The position numbers were made by a program, and so were the translations under genes. From positions 1 through 52,970 of the forward strand of contig NZ_RXHS01000017.1 of the NCBI RefSeq assembly GCF_004138125.1: a stretch of 52,970 nucleotides of DNA. Direction: 5' to 3'. Origin of the DNA: Seramator thermalis (GTDB lineage: Bacteria > Bacteroidota > Bacteroidia > Bacteroidales > Dysgonomonadaceae). Under the pieces are notes generated by a model. It made no database searches and was not told where the DNA came from. It saw nothing but the letters and a program-made list of their open reading frames with translations. Below are positions 15,325-22,046 of the stretch, one piece after another (position 1 is the first letter of the stretch; the number at the start of each line of letters is the position of its first letter).

Positions 15325-16455
15325 TCAAAGACTCTTGATGTATGCCCTTCTTGTTTTGTGATGCTTGGCATTGAAATCTTCCCACATCGAGCGCACTTTC
15401 CCATTGGTTTCCAATTCGGGATTGCTCTCTGCATACTCGAATCCGAGGTCGATGGCCTCCGGAATAAATTGGCTAAAGATGAGGGCATTCACTCCTTTGC
15501 CCTGATACTCCGGATCGACGCCGATCAACAACAAATCGAGCACCTTATTGTTTTTTCCTTTCAAGGCATTGTAAAGGTGATACCAACCGGTAGGCAGAAA
15601 CTTTCCTTCGGCTTTCTGCAATGCCTTTGCCAAACTGGGTAAGCCTATGCCGACGCCCACGATTTTGTTGTCCTCCTCACGCAGCACAAGCGAAAGAAAA
15701 TTGAGTCGCAGCATGGGGATATACATATTCACGTAGTAATCAATCTGGCGATCGGTGAGAGGCACATATCCGTAAATGTTTTGATATGCACGATTGATCA
15801 ACGTGAAAATATCTTTTGCATAAGGCCACACATCTTTTTTGTTGTCAAACTTTTTCACCGTAAGGCGAAATCTTTTTCTCACGGCTTCTCCCACACGCAT
15901 AAACCGTTCGGGAATTTCCTTCGGCACCGGTATCAGGTATTCGTACCAATCCTGATCTTTGACATAGCCCAAGCGTTCGATCTGATCCTTGTAATAGGGA
16001 TAGCTGTAACGCGTGGACATGGTTCCGATCCGGTCGAAACCCTCTATAAGCAATCCTTCCGGATCGAGATCGGTGAAGCCCATCGGGCCATGTATCTTTT
16101 TCATTCCTTTAAAACGCGCCCAACTTTCGGCCGCGCCGAAAAGTGCATCAACCACCTCGTTGTCGTCGATGAAATCCACAAATCCGAACCGTGCATTTTG
16201 CTCATTCCATACTTCGTTAGCTTTGTAATTGACGAAAACAGCAATGCGACCCACCGGCTTTTCATCGCGAAATGCCATGAAATAGGTAGCTTCGCAATGA
16301 TCGAATGCGGGATTTTTTTCTTTGTTCAACGTTGCCAACTCGTCATAAATCAAGGGCGGGACATAATATTCGTTGCCCTTATATAAATCAATACCGAAAT
16401 GCACAAACTGTTTGAGCATCTCCTTACCGTCAACTTTTTTTATTTCTACCGACAT
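15325..16455 (-). CDS. GNAT-like N-acetyltransferase of unknown substrate
   Basis: A 376-residue protein. The central part (about 90-200), with HGPMGFTDLDPEGLLIEGFD, and the C-terminal part, with LLIGVDPEYQGKGVNALIFS, resemble a GCN5-type acetyl-CoA fold; YQGKGV corresponds to the acetyl-CoA loop. I recall proteins of this type (YghO-like) annotated as hypothetical or acetyltransferase in many Bacteroidota, and I know no established substrate. It is the first gene of the minus-strand block, with a consensus promoter about 80 bases upstream at 16536-16544. Confidence 0.8.
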   Translation of the reverse strand: MSVEIKKVDGKEMLKQFVHFGIDLYKGNEYYVPPLIYDELATLNKEKNPAFDHCEATYFMAFRDEKPVGRIAVFVNYKANEVWNEQNARFGFVDFIDDNEVVDALFGAAESWARFKGMKKIHGPMGFTDLDPEGLLIEGFDRIGTMSTRYSYPYYKDQIERLGYVKDQDWYEYLIPVPKEIPERFMRVGEAVRKRFRLTVKKFDNKKDVWPYAKDIFTLINRAYQNIYGYVPLTDRQIDYYVNMYIPMLRLNFLSLVLREEDNKIVGVGIGLPSLAKALQKAEGKFLPTGWYHLYNALKGKNNKVLDLLLIGVDPEYQGKGVNALIFSQFIPEAIDLGFEYAESNPELETNGKVRSMWEDFNAKHHKTRRAYIKSL

Positions 16456-16535
16456 TTGGCCAATATCTATTGGGGGTTAATTCAATGTTTTGTAAGTTTT
16501 TTGTCACTCATGTTACTTACAAATAACATCATCGC

Positions 16536-16544
16536 GCAAAGATA
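16536..16544 (-). promoter_or_regulatory. -7 promoter element for the GNAT-parE-coaD-S41-glmS block
   Basis: Read on the minus strand the bases are TATCTTTGC, a full match to TAnnTTTGC. Transcription would start near 16529, giving a leader of about 75 bases before the GNAT gene. It is the only clear promoter seen upstream of the five co-oriented genes, though internal promoters cannot be excluded. Confidence 0.6.
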
Positions 16545-16702
16545 ATGATTTTTTTCTTTTTTAGGTTGACAGAATTATTTTATAGCAATTCGAAAAATAA
16601 AGACGATAAGAAAGTCCCCCCCTCAACTGTCATTTTCGGATCGACCTGCCGCCAACTCCCAATTAAATAGCCCAACCTTGACGCCGATTGAAAATTATCA
16701 TG

Positions 16703-16711
16703 TAACTTTGC
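16703..16711 (+). promoter_or_regulatory. -7 promoter element for rfbACB
   Basis: TAACTTTGC matches TAnnTTTGC. CTTG at 16677-16680 could serve as a weak -33 box, 22 bases upstream. Transcription would begin near 16718, which excludes an rfbA start at 16712 and supports 16742. Confidence 0.6.
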
Positions 16712-16741
16712 TTGATAAAACCGACAAAAAAAGAAAACATC

Positions 16742-17617
16742 ATGAAAGGAATTGTATTGGCAGGCGGCAGCGGAACACGCCTTTACCCTATTACCAAAGG
16801 GGTTTCGAAGCAAATGCTGCCAATCTACGACAAACCAATGGTGTATTATCCCATTTCAACCCTGATGCTGGCCGGCATTCGCGACATCCTCATCATTTCC
16901 ACGCCGCAGGATTTACCCGGATTCCGGCGATTGCTGGGCGACGGTTCCGATTACGGCCTTCGCTTCGAATATGCCGAACAACCCCGTCCCGAAGGTTTGG
17001 CACAAGCCTTTATCATCGGCGAGGAGTTTATCGGCGACGATAGCGTCTGCATGGTGCTGGGCGACAATATCTTTCATGGCCAAAGTTTCACGGCAATGCT
17101 CAGGTCGGCTGTCGATAACGTCGAAAGGCTACAAACTGCTACCGTGTTCGGCTACTACGTCAACGATCCCGAACGCTACGGCGTGGCCGAATTCGATGCC
17201 GAAGGCAATGTGCTGAGCATCGAAGAAAAGCCCGAACATCCCAAATCGAACTATGCGGTGGTGGGACTTTATTTTTATCCCAACAGCGTGGTGGAGATTG
17301 CAAAACACATCAAGCCGTCGGCTCGGGGCGAACTCGAAATCACGACTGTCAATCAGGAATATCTCAATCGGGGCGCTTTGAAAGTGGAATTGTTCGGTCG
17401 AGGATTTGCCTGGCTCGACACGGGGACGCACGATTCGCTCTCGGAAGCATCCACATTCGTGGAAGTGCTCGAAAAACGGCAAGGACTCAAAATTGCCTGT
17501 CTCGAAGAGATTGCTTGGCAAAACGGATGGATTTCCAACGAACAATTGCTCCACCTGGCCGAGACGATGAAAAAAAATCAATATGGGCAGTATCTGATCA
17601 GGCTGGTCAAGAAATAA
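16742..17617 (+). CDS. rfbA: Glucose-1-phosphate thymidylyltransferase
   Basis: RfbA (RmlA) joins glucose-1-phosphate and dTTP to dTDP-glucose, the first step to dTDP-L-rhamnose and related sugars. The 291-residue protein begins [16 protein letters not shown], the nucleotide-binding loop, followed by [15 protein letters not shown] and VLGDNIFHG. Start ATG 16742 fits the family and the promoter; the frame extends 10 codons further without conservation. rfbC and rfbB follow on the same strand within short gaps (24 and 53 bases), forming an operon. DNA of this operon looks GC-richer than most neighbours. Confidence 0.97.
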   Translation: MKGIVLAGGSGTRLYPITKGVSKQMLPIYDKPMVYYPISTLMLAGIRDILIISTPQDLPGFRRLLGDGSDYGLRFEYAEQPRPEGLAQAFIIGEEFIGDDSVCMVLGDNIFHGQSFTAMLRSAVDNVERLQTATVFGYYVNDPERYGVAEFDAEGNVLSIEEKPEHPKSNYAVVGLYFYPNSVVEIAKHIKPSARGELEITTVNQEYLNRGALKVELFGRGFAWLDTGTHDSLSEASTFVEVLEKRQGLKIACLEEIAWQNGWISNEQLLHLAETMKKNQYGQYLIRLVKK

Positions 17618-17641
17618 TCTTCCGAAAGCATCATTTTGTTT

Positions 17642-18196
17642 ATGAAAAAAATCGAAACGACAATACCCGGAGTATTTATCGTCGAACCAAAAGTTTTTGG
17701 CGACCCGCGCGGCTATTTTTTCGAATCGTATTCCGAAGAGTGGTTTCGCCAAAACATCGCCGACACACACTTTGTGCAGGACAACGAATCACGATCGGGC
17801 TACGGCGTGCTGCGCGGACTGCATTTTCAGAAACCTCCTTTTGCTCAGGCAAAACTCGTGCGGGTGGTTCTTGGGCGGGTGCTCGACGTGGCCGTCGATA
17901 TCAGACCCCACTCTCCCACTTTCGGGCAATATGTGGCGGTTGAACTCTCGGAAGAGAACAAACTGCAGTTTTTCCTCCCGCGCGGCTTTGCTCACGGATT
18001 TGTAGTGCTGAGCGACGAAGCCGTATTTCAATACAAATGCGACAACTATTACGCGCCACAGGCCGAAGGAGGCATCTTGTGGAACGATCCAACGTTGAAT
18101 ATCGATTGGCAAATTCCGCCCGAATCCATCCTTTTATCCGAGAAAGACAAAAAGCATCCCACTTTCAGTGAGTTTGCACAATCGTTGTCAATATAG
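17642..18196 (+). CDS. rfbC: dTDP-4-dehydrorhamnose 3,5-epimerase
   Basis: RfbC (RmlC) epimerises dTDP-4-keto-6-deoxyglucose at C3 and C5. The 184-residue cupin protein contains DPRGYFFESYSE, VQDNESRSGYGVLRGLHFQ (the His is the catalytic base) and FLPRGFAHGFVVLSD, all typical. Start ATG 17642 (MKKIETTIPG) is preferred over the TTG two codons upstream. It lies between rfbA and rfbB. The presence of this epimerase implies that dTDP-L-rhamnose or another L-configured 6-deoxyhexose is made, although the final reductase gene rfbD is not beside it. Confidence 0.97.
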   Translation: MKKIETTIPGVFIVEPKVFGDPRGYFFESYSEEWFRQNIADTHFVQDNESRSGYGVLRGLHFQKPPFAQAKLVRVVLGRVLDVAVDIRPHSPTFGQYVAVELSEENKLQFFLPRGFAHGFVVLSDEAVFQYKCDNYYAPQAEGGILWNDPTLNIDWQIPPESILLSEKDKKHPTFSEFAQSLSI

Positions 18197-18249
18197 TTTT
18201 TTATCCGAATCCGAATTCATCCAATCATCACATTATAATATATTATGTT

Positions 18250-19320
18250 ATGGCACAATCATTCTCTCGAAATATCCTCGTTACGGGCGGCGCCGGATTC
18301 ATCGGATCGCACGTGGTTCGGCTGTTTGTGAACAAATATCCCGACTATCGCATCATCAATCTCGACAAACTCACTTATGCCGGCAATCTGGCCAACCTGA
18401 AAGACATCAAAGACCGTCCCAATTACGTTTTCGTGAAAGGCGACATCTGCGAACTCGACGATATGCTCTCGCTCTTCGAGCAATATGCCATCGACGGCGT
18501 CATTCACCTCGCGGCCGAAAGCCATGTCGATCGGAGCATCAAAGATCCCTTCACCTTTGCCCGCACCAACGTGATGGGTACCCTGTCGCTGCTGCAGGCA
18601 GCCAAAATGACATGGGAAGGCGATTATGCCGGAAAGCGATTTTATCATATCTCCACCGACGAAGTGTATGGCGCTTTGGATTTCGACGAAACACTGTTCA
18701 CCGAAGACACCCGCTACAATCCTCACAGCCCTTACTCGGCTTCGAAGGCAAGCAGCGACCATTTCGTACGCGCCTATCACGATACCTACGGACTGCCTGT
18801 GGTTATTTCGAACTGCTCCAACAACTACGGGCCCTACCAGTTTCCCGAAAAACTCATACCGCTTTTTATCCACAACATTCGTCACAACAAACCGCTGCCC
18901 GTGTATGGCAAGGGCGAAAACGTGCGCGACTGGCTTTTCGTGGAAGATCATGCACGCGCCATCGATGTTATTTTTCATCACGGCCGGGATGGCGAGACCT
19001 ACAACATCGGCGGCTTCAACGAATGGAAAAATATCGACCTGATCCGTGTAATCGTCCGTACGGTGGACAGGTTGCTCAATCGCCCCGAGGGCGCGTCCGA
19101 TCACCTCATCACCTTCGTTACCGACCGCGCGGGGCACGACCTACGCTACGCCATCGATTCGTCGAAACTGAAAAACGAACTCGGATGGGAGCCTTCGCTA
19201 CAATTTGAAGAAGGCATCGAAAAAACCGTTCGTTGGTATCTCGACAATCAGGAATGGATGGACAACGTTACCAGCGGCGATTATCAGCGCTACTACGACG
19301 AAATGTATGCCAACCGGTAA
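18250..19320 (+). CDS. rfbB: dTDP-glucose 4,6-dehydratase
   Basis: RfbB (RmlB) converts dTDP-glucose to dTDP-4-keto-6-deoxyglucose using bound NAD. It is an extended short-chain dehydrogenase of 356 residues with the Rossmann motif TGGAGFIGSH, substrate motif HLAAESHVDRSI, the catalytic Thr-Asp-Glu in STDEVYG, and YSASKASS (YxxxK). The start ATG 18250 gives MAQSFSRNILVTGGAGF. It is the last gene of the rfbACB set; a 42-bp repeat array begins 51 bases after its stop. Confidence 0.97.
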   Translation: MAQSFSRNILVTGGAGFIGSHVVRLFVNKYPDYRIINLDKLTYAGNLANLKDIKDRPNYVFVKGDICELDDMLSLFEQYAIDGVIHLAAESHVDRSIKDPFTFARTNVMGTLSLLQAAKMTWEGDYAGKRFYHISTDEVYGALDFDETLFTEDTRYNPHSPYSASKASSDHFVRAYHDTYGLPVVISNCSNNYGPYQFPEKLIPLFIHNIRHNKPLPVYGKGENVRDWLFVEDHARAIDVIFHHGRDGETYNIGGFNEWKNIDLIRVIVRTVDRLLNRPEGASDHLITFVTDRAGHDLRYAIDSSKLKNELGWEPSLQFEEGIEKTVRWYLDNQEWMDNVTSGDYQRYYDEMYANR

Positions 19321-19371
19321 GGGGAGCCCCATCGAGTGCTTTCATCCGATCTCTCACCTCGAGGAAAAGAC

Positions 19372-19553
19372 CCTACAGGTGTAGGAAACAATTTTCGACG
19401 TGTAGGGACTCATCCTACAGATGTAGGAGATCATTTTCCACATGTAGGGAAGTTTCCTACAAGTGTAGGAAACAATTTTCGAAGTGTAGGAAGAGTTCCT
19501 ACAGGTATAGGAAACAATTTTGCATCTGTAGGAAGGTTTCCTACAGGTGCATC
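19372..19553. repeat. Phased tandem repeat, 42-bp units made of two 21-bp halves
   Basis: Four full units (19372, 19414, 19456, 19498) and a partial fifth (19540-19553) follow each other without gaps. Each starts with a small dyad, CCTACAGGTGTAGG or a variant. TGTAGG recurs every 21 bases (19380, 19401, 19422, 19443, 19464, 19485, 19527; TATAGG at 19506), two helical turns apart. Because 42 is a multiple of three, several frames stay open. One frame (GTG 19336 to 19683) would give 14-residue repeats such as PTGVGNNFRRVGTH. I regard that ORF as a by-product of the repeat. The array lies between rfbB and the coiled-coil gene and fills the otherwise empty 19321-19664. Confidence 0.85.
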
Positions 19554-19664
19554 AAATGTTTCGCGAGACAGAAAAACTTTGTATTCGAGTGCAGATAAAA
19601 GGACAGCATCGAAAATCACGTTTTCGTTGTCCTCAATTATTTTATTCACTAAAATTTATAATCT

Positions 19665-19985
19665 ATGTCAAAATCAAAATTGAGTTTTGCCGAGATGATT
19701 TCTCAGGCACAAGTGATGGTAACGGCATTGAATGCCAACGCAGAAAAAATATCGAAACGCGGCATCGATTCCGCTTTCGTAACCGAAATGGAAAGCATTC
19801 GCACCGAAGCGAAAAAACTTAACGACGAGCAGGAAAAACTGAAAGCCGACCTGAAGTCGAAAACCGATGCGTTGAACGCCAAGATGGAAGAGCTGACCCA
19901 AAAATACAGTGAAGCCAAAAAAGTGGTAAAACTCGAATTTCCGCAAACGCAGTGGATGGAATTCGGGATTTCGGACAAGCGTTGA
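19665..19985 (+). CDS. Small coiled-coil protein, function unknown
   Basis: A 106-residue protein, MSKSKLSFAEM..., with a long heptad-rich helix from about residue 40 to 88 (EAKKLNDEQEKLKADL, KTDALNAKMEEL) and a conserved-looking end, KLEFPQTQWMEFGISDKR. There is no signal peptide or membrane segment. I recall similar small proteins in Bacteroidales next to VG-rich 14-residue repeat ORFs, but cannot name a function. It follows the 21-bp phased array, with about 110 bases between, and ends before a strong terminator, so it is probably a separate short transcript. Its genetic pairing with the array is worth testing. Confidence 0.75.
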   Translation: MSKSKLSFAEMISQAQVMVTALNANAEKISKRGIDSAFVTEMESIRTEAKKLNDEQEKLKADLKSKTDALNAKMEELTQKYSEAKKVVKLEFPQTQWMEFGISDKR

Positions 19986-20025
19986 ATAACAGAATATTGA
20001 CCATTCGACGGCGAATCGCAATGGA

Positions 20026-20061
20026 GAGGAGACGATGCCCCGCGCATTGTCTCCTCGTTTT
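20026..20061 (+). terminator. Rho-independent terminator after the coiled-coil gene
   Basis: Stem 20026-20037 (GAGGAGACGATG) pairs with 20045-20056 (CATTGTCTCCTC) in 12 pairs including one G-U, with a 7-base loop, followed by GTTTTG. It lies 41 bases after the stop at 19985. Confidence 0.75.
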
Positions 20062-20182
20062 GTTCGAGGCTTTGGCCGCTGCTCGTGAGAGTGCGCTAAA
20101 TTGACGAAAAACACATCGGCAGACTCGCCAAGCACACAACGATTTCACTTCGCGTGTTTGCTTCCCCTTGCAGACAGAATAT

Positions 20183-21589
20183 CTACTTCACCTTTTGTCG
20201 ATATAGTTCCCAGCGCCGCATCACCTCGTCTACATACCGGAGAGTTTCGTCGCTGCGAAAATAGCCCGAATTGCACACCGGATCTTTGTAATATTTCTCA
20301 AAACGTTTCAGACTCAAATATTTTTCCACGCTATCGTCCCACACTTGCGGATCGGAACCGTATTTTTGGGCAAGCGCCTGACCGTCGTACACATGACCGA
20401 TTCCGCCGTTGTAGGCGGCAAGTGCCAGCTTGATGCGCTCATCGGGGTTTTCGATGGACGAAAATGCCTGAATAAGCCTTTTCAGATAAAAGGTGGCAGC
20501 CTTGATATTGAGTTCGGGATCGAAAATATCTTGCCGGCTCACGCCCAAACTCGCCGCCGTAGAAGGCATCAGTCCCATGATTCCGGCAGCGCCGGCCCAC
20601 GATTCGTTGCCGTTTACAAACGTCGATTCCTGATAAGCCACCGAGGCAAGCAGACGCCAATCGATACCGTATTCGGCTCCATATTTTTTAAAGTAATCGT
20701 CGTAAGGCGACAGTTGCCCGGGTTTGAAAAAAGCTGTAACTGCCAAATCGCCGGCCATCGCAAAATTCTTGGATTCTTCGAAGTAGCGCTTCGTAATTCG
20801 GCGGTAAGAGGGTTCGGCATTTGCGCGGGCAAACCAGGCGTCGAGCGAGTCGGCCAAAACGGGACTATCTTTGCGCACGGCCCACGACGACCGCTGATCG
20901 AAACTCACCGGAAGCGATATATCGATATTGGAAAAGTATGTTTTGTTTAATCGTGCCAGATAATCGTCGGCAACGGTATATGCAATTTCGCCGTTCGAAA
21001 CCATCCGGATCAAATCCTCCACCACCACCGTATCCTTATCGACGGCCACGATGTTGATCCCGCCGCCCAACTCTTCGTTGAGATTGACAACGCGGTCGTA
21101 ATACTTGGTTCGGGAAATGACGGTTACATCTTTACCCACCAGTTGTGTGACGTCGGTGAGCAGCGTGTCGCCCCTGTTGGCCCGTTGCACCAAAACCTGA
21201 TGCGATATGTGGGTCAATCCGCAATAGATAAGCGAATCCTTGAGTCGGTTTTCCACCGGCACATTGTAGGCAATCACGTCTCCTGCGCCCTGCAAAAGCA
21301 TTTCTACCAGCGAAGCGGAATTTTGCGCAAGCACGATGTTCAGTTCCAGATCGTGTTTGTCGCAAAAATCGCGAATCATGTCGTAATGGTAGCCCATCGG
21401 TTGATCGCGATAGATAAAATAGGATGTGGAGGTATTGAGTGTAAGCACGGTAAGCGTATCCTTCCGACGAATGGTTTCGAAATCGTCGAGCGGATGTTTA
21501 CTTTCCCCTTTGCCGCAGGACGAAAGTATGGCGATTGACAAAAAAGCCGGCCAAAAGATGCCGAAAAAATGAGTTCGGTCGATTTTCAT
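20183..21589 (-). CDS. mltF: Membrane-bound lytic murein transglycosylase F-like lipoprotein
   Basis: MltF cleaves peptidoglycan glycan strands to 1,6-anhydro-muropeptides. The 468-residue protein has a lipoprotein signal (MKIDRTHFFGIFWPAFLSI, lipobox LSSC), then a periplasmic solute-binding (SBP_bac_3) domain from about 45 to 290 that contains DTLTVLTLNTSTSYF. A transglycosylase SLT domain follows, with catalytic Glu321 in YQESTF and GIMGLMPSTAASLGV. I took ATG 21589 as the start; the 29 upstream codons include the promoter at 21615-21623 and are not signal-like. It is a single-gene unit, divergent from the threonine operon. Confidence 0.93.
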   Translation of the reverse strand: MKIDRTHFFGIFWPAFLSIAILSSCGKGESKHPLDDFETIRRKDTLTVLTLNTSTSYFIYRDQPMGYHYDMIRDFCDKHDLELNIVLAQNSASLVEMLLQGAGDVIAYNVPVENRLKDSLIYCGLTHISHQVLVQRANRGDTLLTDVTQLVGKDVTVISRTKYYDRVVNLNEELGGGINIVAVDKDTVVVEDLIRMVSNGEIAYTVADDYLARLNKTYFSNIDISLPVSFDQRSSWAVRKDSPVLADSLDAWFARANAEPSYRRITKRYFEESKNFAMAGDLAVTAFFKPGQLSPYDDYFKKYGAEYGIDWRLLASVAYQESTFVNGNESWAGAAGIMGLMPSTAASLGVSRQDIFDPELNIKAATFYLKRLIQAFSSIENPDERIKLALAAYNGGIGHVYDGQALAQKYGSDPQVWDDSVEKYLSLKRFEKYYKDPVCNSGYFRSDETLRYVDEVMRRWELYRQKVK

Positions 21590-21614
21590 TCCGACAGGAA
21601 ACAGATTGATTTTC

Positions 21615-21623
21615 GCAAAAGTA
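21615..21623 (-). promoter_or_regulatory. -7 promoter element for mltF
   Basis: On the minus strand the bases read TACTTTTGC, a match to TAnnTTTGC. Transcription would start near 21608, about 20 bases before the mltF start at 21589. Confidence 0.55.
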
Positions 21624-21814
21624 CATATTTTTTTTTGGTTTTCAAATGACGTGGGGACTTTGGCGGCACTCACCATTTCGTAAGAAATCTGTTGGAAGTA
21701 GCCATGCTGTCCGGATATTGCACGATTCTGTCAAAGAAAACATTGAAAACGGGGCTTCATTGATCAAATTACATCTTTTTTTCGATTTTTATTTCATTTT
21801 TTCCATAATTCAGC

Positions 21815-21823
21815 TATCTTTGC
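21815..21823 (+). promoter_or_regulatory. -7 promoter element of the threonine operon
   Basis: TATCTTTGC matches TAnnTTTGC. Transcription would begin near 21830, about ten bases before the leader peptide start at 21841. No exact TTTG -33 box is present in the expected place. Confidence 0.65.
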
Positions 21824-21840
21824 AACAAAATCATTCTGCG

Positions 21841-21909
21841 ATGCCATTGTTGCATTTCACATACACCCAATACACTACCTCGATGATGACCCCTTGCGGG
21901 GTTATCTGA
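21841..21909 (+). CDS. thrL: Threonine operon leader peptide
   Basis: A 22-codon reading frame starts immediately after the promoter: MPLLHFTYTQYTTSMMTPCGVI. Five of its 22 codons are threonine (ACA, ACC, ACT, ACC, ACC) and the last is isoleucine. Both amino acids come from the pathway encoded downstream. It ends at a terminator hairpin 138 bases before thrA. This is the arrangement of a transcription attenuator, in which the ribosome's progress over Thr codons senses charged tRNA. The sequence is unrelated to E. coli ThrL; the assignment rests on codon content and position. Confidence 0.8.
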   Translation: MPLLHFTYTQYTTSMMTPCGVI

Positions 21910-21920
21910 TCTTCTTTTTT
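21885..21920 (+). terminator. Threonine attenuator (terminator overlapping the leader stop)
   Basis: Stem 21885-21893 (GATGACCCC) pairs with 21898-21906 (GGGGTTATC) in 9 pairs with one G-U, with loop TTGC, followed by a T-rich run to 21920. The 3' arm GGGGT (21898-21902) could instead pair with ACCCC at 21946-21950, a possible antiterminator. The leader stop TGA (21907-21909) lies just after the stem, so a ribosome at the stop would itself disrupt the hairpin; the exact switching logic is not obvious. Two further small hairpins (21957-21976 and 22009-22026) lie before thrA. Confidence 0.75.
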
Positions 21921-22046
21921 CCAAACAACAAGGGCAATTCACAACACCCCATTCCCAAGAATCACCTTCGATTCTTACAATCAAAAACATTTCCAAACAA
22001 ACCAATCACCGTTCGCTCCGTAGCGAACGAAATATCGATATCCAAG

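Noticed and set aside
18168..19208. Long open frames overlapping rfbB (346 codons on the plus strand, 292 on the minus strand)
   Set aside because: Both are shadows of the GC-rich rfbB gene. The rfbB frame carries every expected motif; the others are Arg-rich or unstructured.
19372..19553. CRISPR array
   Set aside because: There are no unique spacers: units are contiguous 42-bp repeats with internal 21-bp symmetry, and no cas gene is in the window.
19336..19683. 115-codon frame with PTGVGNN-type repeats as a real protein
   Set aside because: The repeat unit of 42 bp keeps several frames open at once, including one on the other strand. The frame runs into the coiled-coil gene. I keep it only as a property of the repeat.
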